From positions 25,138 through 89,137 of the forward strand of contig ONBO01000001.1 of assembly GCA_900316125.1 (NCBI GenBank): 64,000 nt of DNA, given 5' to 3'. The stretch comes from an uncultured Bacteroidales bacterium. Its GTDB lineage: Bacteria; Bacteroidota; Bacteroidia; Bacteroidales; Paludibacteraceae. Position numbers and translations under genes: made by a program. Each line of letters opens with the position of its first letter. Within the stretch, counting starts at the first letter, position 1. The notes below the pieces were generated by a model. That model saw only the letters and a program-made list of their open reading frames with translations, had not been told where the DNA came from and ran no database searches. Below are positions 26,046 through 35,700 of this stretch, one piece after another.

Positions 26046-26972
26046 TCATCTTTTAGATTGGAGCTGTGAGATGGAGTGCAGTTCCCAATTCATTTGTGTG
26101 GCGTTTTCTATCACTTGTTTTAATCCTGAATTTTTATTTACCAATGCCATGTAGGCATTGTTGAGTTCCACGATTAGGTCATGTTGCCTATTCTTTGAAA
26201 TCTCACCTATCATATAGGATATAACCTTTATTGCAGCTCCTAATCTAAATTTTTCTGAATCACTTATCTTGCCAGCAGGTCCACGCCTAACTTCTTGGTA
26301 TAGTTTTGTATCATACAGAACTGCACTATGCGCGCAAATGTTTCTAACGCACCTAATTGTTTCCATATAGTTCTCAAATACAGCCGTTTGATTCACATCA
26401 AAGCGCGTCGAAATTTTCCTTTTGTCCTGCACATTTTTTAAACTCCTATAAAGGCTAAGCATACTGCCAAGCGTCATGTACTCGAGAGTCTTCCATGCGG
26501 GTGCGTATTTATCAGTTTTATATCTCTTATGATGACGACTAATGCTATCGTTAAGTTTTATGTTCTTATAAAAACTTTCATTAAATGTATCTATAAAATG
26601 TTGATTAACAACGCTAGGATTTACGAACCAAAAAGGGTCATCAGAGTACTTATTACTCAATGCATACGTTATGTACGTCCTAAATGCCACCTCAATCCTG
26701 CTGATATATTTTGTAAGGATATTCCTTATATCAAAATCAAAATAATATAGTGCCACTGCATCTGAGAACATAGTGCCTTCCTTCATGATATGGTCTCTAT
26801 TACTAATTTTTGGATATGTGACCTCAAACGGGAAGAAATAAAACCCTAAACGATAATAACCCACGTCAAGAAGGATCTCCTCAGCTTTTCTTTTGTCTGC
26901 TATAATTACATTCCTATCCATTAGCATCTTGAGCTGCATTTCAACAGTTGTTGCCCTCTTATTATTTTCCAT
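26046..26972 (-). CDS. Second Abi_2-family HEPN protein
   Basis: The 308-residue protein has the Abi_2 pattern: LLDVGYYRLGFYFFPFE near residue 34, YYFDFDIRNILTKYISRIEVAFRTYI near 76-101, and HEPN motif R210-NICA-H215 (R-x4-H) in CVRNICAHSAVLYD. It is probably an RNase with an abortive-infection role. It has its own perfect promoter with a plain ~35-base leader and no hairpin RNA, in contrast to the first Abi_2 gene. It is more AT-rich than the housekeeping genes, consistent with acquisition. Confidence 0.85.
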   Translation of the reverse strand: MENNKRATTVEMQLKMLMDRNVIIADKRKAEEILLDVGYYRLGFYFFPFEVTYPKISNRDHIMKEGTMFSDAVALYYFDFDIRNILTKYISRIEVAFRTYITYALSNKYSDDPFWFVNPSVVNQHFIDTFNESFYKNIKLNDSISRHHKRYKTDKYAPAWKTLEYMTLGSMLSLYRSLKNVQDKRKISTRFDVNQTAVFENYMETIRCVRNICAHSAVLYDTKLYQEVRRGPAGKISDSEKFRLGAAIKVISYMIGEISKNRQHDLIVELNNAYMALVNKNSGLKQVIENATQMNWELHSISQLQSKR

Positions 26973-27007
26973 GAATAAATACGTTTAAAATGGTTCGTCC
27001 TATACTG

Positions 27008-27039
27008 CAAAAATATTCAATTTATTCCATATAAACAAA
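27008..27039 (-). promoter_or_regulatory. Promoter of the second Abi_2 gene
   Basis: On the minus strand TTTG, 20 bases, then TATTTTTG: perfect consensus, about 36 bases before the ATG. Confidence 0.75.
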
Positions 27040-27089
27040 TATGTATTTACGCTGATGATAACATATAGTTATATTGTTACAACACGTGT

Positions 27090-27236
27090 TATATTAACAT
27101 AATTTAATCTACGCGATACATTACTTTTGTTAAAGCATTTAACAAATTCCCTTGATTCTCACCCAATTTCACTCCAACTTCAACCCCTAAAAAATCGACC
27201 AAAAATTGGCTGAAATTTTTTGCCCGATTTTTTTCA
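27090..27236 (+). repeat. Conserved upstream element, copy 1 (before operon 2)
   Basis: This ~145-base block resembles 38795-38939, upstream of operon 3. The best-kept part is CACCCAATTTCACTCCAACT followed by CAACCCC and a hairpin at 27188-27233 in which AAAAAATCG pairs with CGATTTTTTT around an inner AAAAATT/AATTTTT stem and a GGCTG loop. The end looks like a terminator with a T-run. Both copies precede a rightward operon and follow a leftward gene start, so an attenuator or leader role is more likely than gene-end termination. Confidence 0.6.
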
Positions 27237-27302
27237 GTGGACAATTGATGGTGGGCAGTTGACAGTTAGCACCTTGTACATGCCATCCAAGGCGGTTCTA
27301 TC

Positions 27303-27731
27303 CGTCATCCTGAGTGAAACGAAGGATCTCGCAATGCATGAGGAAAATCACCACCTGCCCCGATGCTCACCCCGCTCACACATACCTGTACGCAGGGTTG
27401 CGATGGCTGAAATTAAAGGTATCATATCGTACAAAAAATCCTAACAAAAATCGGCGCATAAAGCAAAATCAAATAAATGCGTTAAAAAGCGTTAACATAT
27501 ACGACTTAAGTAATTGATAAACAAGTTGCTAATCAAGCGATAAAGGAAGGTATCGACATAACAGATTTTAACAGGTAAAACCGAGCGAATAAACAATACA
27601 CCTAAATAATTACAGATAAAATCAAAACCTAAAATACTATGAAGATTACACATTTAACTACTTTAAAACATAAACTTCAGTGGCTGGTACTACTGGCAGC
27701 TCTACTTGGCGTGAGCCAAGGGGTATGGGCT
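27303..27731 (+). repeat. Right arm of the long inverted repeat
   Basis: It matches 22119-22525 in inverse orientation: REP-like core, GATGCTCACC...CGCTCACACATACC, the full leader with GATAAACAAGTTGCTAATCA, and the first 31 codons of A2. Differences are scattered substitutions and a ~15-base insertion after the REP core. Confidence 0.85.
27479..27495 (+). promoter_or_regulatory. Direct heptamer pair in the operon 2 leader
   Basis: GCGTTAA-AAA-GCGTTAA, starts ten bases apart. It matches the site before A1. Confidence 0.35.
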
Positions 27732-30700
27732 GGTGGAGACGCTACAGGTTCAATAGGCGTTTACATGAATGTAAACAACACCAGTACTTGGTACACAGTA
27801 TATAAGCAAAACTGGGGTATGTCATGTTCTGGATACGACTTTGATAACAAAACATCAATATCTGGGGTTGATTTAGGTACCGTTACAATTCTTAAACTTG
27901 GAGGTTTGGGAGTTATCGGATGGACCGATAGTGGGAATGACTGGGTAGCAGCAAGGGTCGCCTGGAAAATAGACTCAGGTTCAACAACAAATTATAACGT
28001 CGGAAATTACGGTTCTCCTTCATCCGGTAAGGCGAACGTACAATGTACAAGCGGCAACAATCGTGTGACAGCTGTAAAATCTGAAGTCAACTTAATATCA
28101 GGTGTTAGTGCAGGTTCTCACACTCTTACATTTACACCGTATCAGCAGATGCAGTGGAAGGATGGAGGTAATAGCGGTACGTATAATTCATATACACGTA
28201 GCAATGTGTCTTGTACCTTCACAGTTCCTGGCTGGACCACAACATCAGGTTCAAAGGCGTTTGGTTCCGTTAACGTAGGATCAAATACCAGCTCAACTGT
28301 ATCATTGGGGACGCACTATGGTTCCGTCTCTACTGCAACATCAACGGTAACAGGAACTAATGCTTCTGATTTTGAAGTGACATCAGTTTCAGCAACAAGT
28401 GTAACAATTAAATTTACTCCTTCTGCTTCAGGCAGTAGGACTGCAACTGTTACAATAACTGATGACTATTCCAAGACTTATACCCTTACTGTTAGTGGTA
28501 CTGGAACTTCCTCTTGCACCACCCCAACTGCCAGCGATATAGCAATATCTGCTCCGGCAAGCACAACCACCTTATACTTAGGTACAGGTAGCGCACCATC
28601 AGTTACTCAGACTGTTACGGCTACTTGCTCAAAGGGTAACACATACCTCTGGAGCGCAACTCCAACTTCTATGTCATATACTGGTGCATGGGGTGCTGGT
28701 ACAGCTACACGCGCAGCGTTTACATCATCTGGCTCTAAATCAACTACAGCCACATTCTACCATGAGGGTGTTTATACGGCTACATTTGCCGCCGGTTGCG
28801 GTAACACCACCGATGCAAGCAAGAATGCACCTACAATAACTGTAAAGCCGGGTCATATATACTTTGACGGTCCGTTCTTCTCAGGCTCTGGCTATGATTT
28901 GACAAAACATCATGTAGCTATAAACACCTCCACAAGCCAATTCGTGTATGAGTGGACAGCCGCATATACCACAGGTGAGTTTGTAATAAGCGTAGGTAAC
29001 GCCTGCAGTAGTTTGGCAACCTCTGCCTACACCATAGGCAACTATGCTGATATAACTAAAACGGGCGTTACCATGGGAAGCTCCGGCAACCACAATTTCA
29101 GCCCGAATATAGGCACAATAAATGTGGGCGACAGACTAAAGCTTACTGTTACATATAATGGCGTAAATGCAAGCAATAAACCTCAATACGAAGTTAAACT
29201 TGAAAAAGTCTGCTCCAACCCAACTGCTCAGGCAGTGAGTGGAACAGCAGCTATATGTTCAGGTTCATCAACCAATGTCACTGTGGCATCGTCTCAGAGC
29301 GGTTACACATATAAACTATACAAAGGTGGCTCCGCCACAGCAACAACCAAGACAGGTACAGGCTCGGCCCTCAATTTCTCAGTCAGCGAGGCTGGCACCT
29401 ATACTGTACACGCCTACTATACAAGCGGTTCTGACGCCTATTGTAAGGCAGACATGACTGGCTCTGCCACAGTTACCATTACGCCAACAGCCTCTATAGG
29501 CAGTGTAACGCTTTCATCATCATCTGTTTGTATTGGTCAAGGCTTGAGTGCAACAGCAAACAGTGTAGAACTCGGTGGTGGAACTGGAGCTTGGAGCAGC
29601 TCAAATACAAGCATCGCCACTGTTTCAAGCACAGGAACCATTACTCCAAAGGCTGCTGGTTCTGCAAATATAACTTATACAATTACTGGCGGTTGCGGCG
29701 GTACTGTAAGCAAGTATGCAACTCTTACTGTTAAGCCAAATGCCACTGCAGCACAATATACTCTAACTAACAACGCTCAAACTTACAATGGCAGTGCGCG
29801 TGCTGTAACGGTAACTCCGGCATCAGGAGCTGGCGCGGCTACCGTATATTATACTGGTACGGGCTCAACCACATACGCAAAATCAACCACAGCACCTACA
29901 AATGCAGGTTCTTATAGCATAACCATTGATGCGGCAGCTGGTGATGACTATTGCGCCGCCACAAACCTCTCTCTGGGTACAGACTCTATCAAAAAGGCTA
30001 CGCAGAGTACGCTCACTATCAGCAACACTGTCACAAGCCTTGTGTACTGTGATGATGCAAGCGTGACGATTACAACCTCAGGTGGCAGCGGAGGCGGTGC
30101 GGTTACATACGCTGTAACATCGGGCAGCGGTAGCGTGGACGGTGATGTTCTCTCGCCTTCTGCCAAGGGTAGCGTTACTGTTGTAGCTGACAAGGCTGCA
30201 TCAGCAAACTATAAAGGCATAAAATCTGCTACCAAAACATTCAACTTCAACGTAGACGCTCCTACAGTTTACACACTGAGCAATGTGGGCGGTGCCACTA
30301 CTATATGCGGTGACCCGAGCACTGGTGCAGGTTCCGGAACGTTGCGTCTGGCCAACTCCCAGACTGGTTACAACTATCAGCTCTACAGCAACGGCTCCCC
30401 TGTGGAGGGCTATGCAGCCAAGGCTGGCACCACAGGCAGCAGCATTGACTTCCCGGTAACATCATCCGGTACATATACTGTCTATGCTTACTATGGCACT
30501 AACAGTTCTAACTGCGCCACACAGATGGACGGTGAGATAACGCTCACCATCAGCACCCAGCCTAAACTTGTGCGCTCAGCGGCGTCGGTTACAGAGTATA
30601 TGCCTGTCACCATAACATCAGTCAGCACTGATATCGCTGAGTGGAAGATAGTTGACGGAAGCGGCAATGACGTTTCAAGCTCTACTGCATACCTGTTTGA

Positions 30701-30845
30701 CCAAACATACGATGCAATATCATTTAAGGGTGCAAGCACAAATGCTTCAACCCCTAAGACATACACCATTAAGGCTACAACCGCTGGTGGATGCTCAGAG
30801 ACAACAACGGTAACTGTTAATCCAGATACAGAGAGCTGTAGTTAA
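27639..30845 (+). CDS. A2: exported Ig/MBG-repeat protein with C-terminal cysteine
   Basis: The 1068-residue protein has the shared A-type signal peptide (residues 1-31, ending GVWA), then a distinct N-terminal domain. An Ig-like module has SVSLGTHYGSVST. A module with IYFDGPFF lies near residue 405, matching TLYVAGPL of A1. An MBG-type domain (TYNGSARAVTV ... TTAPTNAGSYSITID) spans about 705-785. Repeats like YTLSNVGGATTICGDPS follow. The end is TVTVNPDTESCS, a cysteine one residue from the C-terminus with no T9SS tail. It heads operon 2 and is 29 bases from B2. Confidence 0.88.
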   Translation: MKITHLTTLKHKLQWLVLLAALLGVSQGVWAGGDATGSIGVYMNVNNTSTWYTVYKQNWGMSCSGYDFDNKTSISGVDLGTVTILKLGGLGVIGWTDSGNDWVAARVAWKIDSGSTTNYNVGNYGSPSSGKANVQCTSGNNRVTAVKSEVNLISGVSAGSHTLTFTPYQQMQWKDGGNSGTYNSYTRSNVSCTFTVPGWTTTSGSKAFGSVNVGSNTSSTVSLGTHYGSVSTATSTVTGTNASDFEVTSVSATSVTIKFTPSASGSRTATVTITDDYSKTYTLTVSGTGTSSCTTPTASDIAISAPASTTTLYLGTGSAPSVTQTVTATCSKGNTYLWSATPTSMSYTGAWGAGTATRAAFTSSGSKSTTATFYHEGVYTATFAAGCGNTTDASKNAPTITVKPGHIYFDGPFFSGSGYDLTKHHVAINTSTSQFVYEWTAAYTTGEFVISVGNACSSLATSAYTIGNYADITKTGVTMGSSGNHNFSPNIGTINVGDRLKLTVTYNGVNASNKPQYEVKLEKVCSNPTAQAVSGTAAICSGSSTNVTVASSQSGYTYKLYKGGSATATTKTGTGSALNFSVSEAGTYTVHAYYTSGSDAYCKADMTGSATVTITPTASIGSVTLSSSSVCIGQGLSATANSVELGGGTGAWSSSNTSIATVSSTGTITPKAAGSANITYTITGGCGGTVSKYATLTVKPNATAAQYTLTNNAQTYNGSARAVTVTPASGAGAATVYYTGTGSTTYAKSTTAPTNAGSYSITIDAAAGDDYCAATNLSLGTDSIKKATQSTLTISNTVTSLVYCDDASVTITTSGGSGGGAVTYAVTSGSGSVDGDVLSPSAKGSVTVVADKAASANYKGIKSATKTFNFNVDAPTVYTLSNVGGATTICGDPSTGAGSGTLRLANSQTGYNYQLYSNGSPVEGYAAKAGTTGSSIDFPVTSSGTYTVYAYYGTNSSNCATQMDGEITLTISTQPKLVRSAASVTEYMPVTITSVSTDIAEWKIVDGSGNDVSSSTAYLFDQTYDAISFKGASTNASTPKTYTIKATTAGGCSETTTVTVNPDTESCS

Positions 30846-30874
30846 AATTTGAATAATAAAATCGAACACTATAT

Positions 30875-32698
30875 ATGAAAAGGTTTTCACAAATACTAAA
30901 ACACGCCGCCCTGCTTACAGCAATGCTGCTGACAGGGAGCAATGCGTGGGCGGCTTACGGCTTGACAGGCTCGTCTTGTATGGGGCTTGGCAACAGCTTT
31001 ACTGCCTTCACAAACAACAAATACACGTTTACTGCATCTTGTAGTGGAAGTCAGTGGTTCAGGCTATACAACGGTTCCATCTCTGATGCTAACAGTTGTA
31101 AATTAGGTTCTCTAAGTGGGGGTAGTACAGTATCATTAGGCACATCTTATTCTACCACACAGCCTGGCTCAACATACCAGTACAATATTGAACTAACCAA
31201 GGGTGCCACATATACGTTTACTATGAGCGGTAGCACTTTAACTATCACAACATCCACAGCGTCATACACAGTCACCCCAAGTGGTGTAGGTTGTACTTTA
31301 TCGCCTGCTGGAGCGCAGAGCGTAACAAGCGGTAGTAGTGTGACCTTTACCGCTACGCCTACTTCAAGTTATGTATATTCAACAGCTACGTATTCCGGCA
31401 CAAAGAGCGGTGATATATCTAAATCTGGTAATGCATTCACCCTTACACCTACAGGTAGTGGTACGCTTACTGTTACGTATGTAGCTCCGGCGGCATCTTA
31501 TACCATAACAACTTCTGGTACGAACTGCTCGTTTAATGAGACCAGCAAGAGCATTGTCTCTGGTGGTAGTTTTGATTTTGTGGTAACGCCTAATGAGGGT
31601 TATAAGATAACAAACATTGCCGTTACAAACGCCACGGCATCTCCTTCCGGTTCCGTCAACTACACAACAGCCACCACAATTAATGTTAGCAACCCAACGG
31701 CAAACGGCACTCTTACAATAACTACGGCTGCCGTAAGCGCCAACCGCGCACCTACAGTGCGTATCGGAGCCAAGCCGGTGATAGGTGCGGATTGCGGACT
31801 TACAACCACTGCCTATTTTGCACAGCGTGGCTGCGCTAACATAACTAATGTGACGCTTTACTATTCAAACAGCCGCGCATTCCGTATAGACGGTAAGAAC
31901 AGGACAGCCAGCAAGAGTAAATCAGTCAGCAACCCTGCTATAAATACATCAACCACTGTCACTCTGACATCGGCTGAGATTAGCGAGGCTGTAAACCCGG
32001 GTGAGACACTCTACCTACGCTTTACTGCTACAAACGCTAACGGAACATCTACCTATAGCGATATTTTACCAATAAAATATGAGTGTAACAAGTTCATAAC
32101 CAAGAATCTTGCCAAGAGTTTTACCGCCTGCCCAGGCAAACACGAGTTTACATGGAGCGAGATGTTTATCTACCCGTCGCCTACCACTTGGAGCGTAAAG
32201 AACAGCTCTAACGTGGATGCCAAGAGTGAGTTCAGCCTTATGGGCGACGTTATGACATGGGACCCTGGCTCTAAGGCCTCAGGCACCTACACATACACCT
32301 TCACAGGTAAGACAGACGGCTACGATGATGCCACAGCCACATTGACAATAACATACACAGCACCATCAGGCAGTGTAACAGGTACAATTACAGGTCTGAC
32401 AACATCGCCTGCCACCTCTGCCGGTTCACCTACCAAGCCATATACAGAGATTACTCTGAATGCTGCAGGCTCTACAGGTAATTTTGCTGAGATAGACTGG
32501 GACGTTACTCCGGCCACTGCTGAGATATATAATAAGAGTGGTAATACCATGCCAGCCACAGCCAAGTTCAAGGCGGAGAGCCGTGCAACCCAGACCTCAT
32601 ATACAGTAACCGTTAGCGGCTACACATCAGGTTGTAAATCAGTTTCTAAGACCGCAACCATAGTTGTAGCACCTGACGTTAAAGAGACATGTAATTAG
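30875..32698 (+). CDS. B2: exported repeat protein with C-terminal cysteine
   Basis: The 607-residue paralog of B1 has a signal peptide ending SNAWA and InlB B-repeat-like segments (YTVTPSGVGCTLSPAG, YTITTSGTNCSFNE). The shared module APTVRIGAKPVIGADCGLTT and the CPGKHEFTWSEMF module come next, then a last domain with YTSGCKSVSKTATIVV. It ends APDVKETCN. Identity with B1 is highest in the second half. It lies 29 bases after A2 and 32 before C2, so co-transcription is likely. Confidence 0.85.
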   Translation: MKRFSQILKHAALLTAMLLTGSNAWAAYGLTGSSCMGLGNSFTAFTNNKYTFTASCSGSQWFRLYNGSISDANSCKLGSLSGGSTVSLGTSYSTTQPGSTYQYNIELTKGATYTFTMSGSTLTITTSTASYTVTPSGVGCTLSPAGAQSVTSGSSVTFTATPTSSYVYSTATYSGTKSGDISKSGNAFTLTPTGSGTLTVTYVAPAASYTITTSGTNCSFNETSKSIVSGGSFDFVVTPNEGYKITNIAVTNATASPSGSVNYTTATTINVSNPTANGTLTITTAAVSANRAPTVRIGAKPVIGADCGLTTTAYFAQRGCANITNVTLYYSNSRAFRIDGKNRTASKSKSVSNPAINTSTTVTLTSAEISEAVNPGETLYLRFTATNANGTSTYSDILPIKYECNKFITKNLAKSFTACPGKHEFTWSEMFIYPSPTTWSVKNSSNVDAKSEFSLMGDVMTWDPGSKASGTYTYTFTGKTDGYDDATATLTITYTAPSGSVTGTITGLTTSPATSAGSPTKPYTEITLNAAGSTGNFAEIDWDVTPATAEIYNKSGNTMPATAKFKAESRATQTSYTVTVSGYTSGCKSVSKTATIVVAPDVKETCN

Positions 32699-32730
32699 TT
32701 GAACAACCTTAGATAAATATCAAATAATAT

Positions 32731-35700
32731 ATGAAAAAGTTATTTAATACATTATGGCATAAAGGCAGCCGCCTCAGGACCAGTTCACTTTTGCTGGTCT
32801 TAATGCTCTCCTTTGCAGGAACTGTACAGGCGTATGATGGTCTGACTTATTGGAACATATATAAGGACAACGGCTGGTTGAACAGTTCTGGTTATGATTT
32901 CTCATCATCTGCCGTTGCACTTGGGACTACTACGTCATTCTATATAAAAGGGTTCTGGGTAAAGGGTACATTTGATTCATATTGGCTTGATCAAGTTGTA
33001 TTTAACTACACTTTGAACGGCACTTACATTAACAATTATACTCAAAATGGAGAATGGAAAGCCCCTGGAAGTTCGTTTTATGTGGAAGTATCAGGCAGTA
33101 ATATATGTAATCTATTAAGTGACAGTCACATTAACAACCCTGGCAATAACACATTAACGCTAAAGGTAGATGCAAAATGGGAAGGAAGCATCTCTAACAC
33201 AATGAGCAGGAACATCACGTTCACACTTCCTGGTTTTAAAAACGTAACCACAACCAGCAGTATAACAGCGGAGCCGTCAAGTAATGCATCTAAGACCATT
33301 AGCTTCACACACTACGGCACAGCGCTTACAACAAGCAACTGCAGTATTACAGGTACTGATGCTGGGAAGTTTTCTGTTACCAGCATAAGTGAGAGCGGTG
33401 TAACAGTTCGCTTCAACGCTCCTTCAACTGAGGGCACATACACTGCGTCTCTAACCATTACTGATGCTCACAGCAAGTCTTCAGGCACCATATCACTTAC
33501 CGGACACTCCGGCTATCCAACCACGGTGGAGATAGCAAGTGCTCCTGTTGTGGAAAATGGTCCTAAGGTTACGCTAAGCGGCTACCTGCGCTACACTGGC
33601 TGTGATGACGGCCTGCTCAAGCGCGGCTTCTTCTACTGCGAGGGCATTAGCTGCGATGTAACTACAAGCAGCCTCAAGGCAGAGATAGATGGTGAGACCT
33701 CTATAAAGGCCAAGGAGACATTCTCCAAGACATTCTCACAGAGTAGCAATGCCACAGCGCTGAAGGCGAATACCACATATTGCTACAAGGCGTATGTCTA
33801 TTCAAATTCCAACAGCCAGTATATACTTAGTGATGAAACTGGCAAGTTCACCACGGCTAAGGAGTGCCAGATAGCAGTAAACGATACTGTTTATTATACT
33901 GTAGACAACACTCAGCCGGAAGACCCGTGCGAGCTGCGTTTCCAGACCCTTGCCGCAGCTGTGGCTGACGCCAAGAAGGCGCATAAGGATGTAAACGATG
34001 TCACTATCAATGCATGGATAAATTCAAACAAGATAGTACAGAAGCCTATTGTTATTGAGGTGGAATATGGCAAATATGGCAATTCAGACAACTCAACGCG
34101 CGACGCAAGTCTTGAATACATAAACACCACTTCAATAAGCAATTATGTTCCAAATCCTGCAAACCCGGGTGACAAGTTGATAGTTCGTGCAAAGAACTCA
34201 GCTAAGAAGCCAATCTTCCAAGGCGGTTTAAGTTTGCTCGGAGCCCGTAATGTAATACTTAAAAACTTACAGATAACCCGTTCCACATCAACCGATAACC
34301 ACACAGGTTCGGCTGTAGAGTACGGATTCTATATTGAGAACTCAAATACGCCTAATACCATTGCACCGGGAACTTTTGCAAATGCTAATTGTGAAATGAT
34401 AGCCTGTGAAGTGGATGCTACCGGATTTAACTGCGTGCATGCCTCCGGCGTGGGCGGTCTTAAGTTTGAGGAGTGTATATTCAATCTCCAGGGAACTGAC
34501 ACAGGTGAAAACGCCAAGTACTGGGGCGCCTCTGTTAAGTTTATGAGCTGCAAGAATATTCAGTTCACCCGTAACAATATGCGCGGCAGCCATGCAACAA
34601 CCATATTCCTGCAAGGTTCTCAGAATGTGCTTATAATGAACAACGTGTTCTGGAATGACAACCTCTTTAGTGATAATGTTGCTTTTGTACGTCCTGTTAC
34701 ATACTATGATTCTTCTGACGGATCTACAAGCCCAAGCATACAAGATGTAGCAATATTCTACAATACATTCTATCTTGAGGATCACGCAGCAAGCGCGTAC
34801 AATGTTGACTTCCTTCGCTTTGGTTCATCAAACGCACAGCAGACAGGTCAAACAAGCAGATACGTGGCTTCCAAGATTTACTTTAAGTACAATAACTGCT
34901 ACAGCTACGATGACAAGATTTCATCCCGTAATAATGATGCCACGGCGTTCCAAAGTGTAACGCTTACCTCAGGTAACTACGCTTACAACAACTTCTGGAG
35001 TAAGGGTGATGCCAAGCCGGATGATATAGGTACACAGTCTAATCTGAAATTTGGTACAGAGTACAAACATATAAATGTAGAGGATCAGGTATGTAAATCC
35101 ACAGCCACAGACCCAGACGAACTTGTGTTCCGTGGCTCACTGCTTAACATCGGTGCCAAGCCTGCCTCAGACCCATCCGGTCTTGAGGTGGCTAACAAGA
35201 CTAATGCAGACCGCTTTAGCACCATACGTCGTAGCGAGGCTGGCGGCGACTGGACATACGGTGCATTCCAGCAGGCTAACATTGTGGAGGTTGACACTAT
35301 TATTTGGGTTGGAGGTAACTCCGGCCTATGGGACGTTCGTTCTAACTGGGTTACCAAGTCAGGGCGCAAGCTTAACTGTGCAAACTTCTTCTCAACTAAC
35401 CTGCACGTGATTATTCCAGATGCGGAGAACTTGAAGAACATACCTGAGATTCCTGTCTGGAACTCTACAGCACAGCGTGGTAACTACCCTGAGGAGTATG
35501 TGGCAGCCGGTCTTAGGGCTTCATTTGACGAAGTCAGCCAGTTCACCAAATCCATTACCATAGAGGCAGGTGGCGCCATCAAGGGTATTGAGAACCTGAA
35601 GGGCGACGGTACATTGCGTTACACCCGCGCCAGCAACTCTATGGAGGTTCGCCGTAACGAGTGGGTGCTTGTGGGCGGTGTTATCAAACCGTTCGTATCA

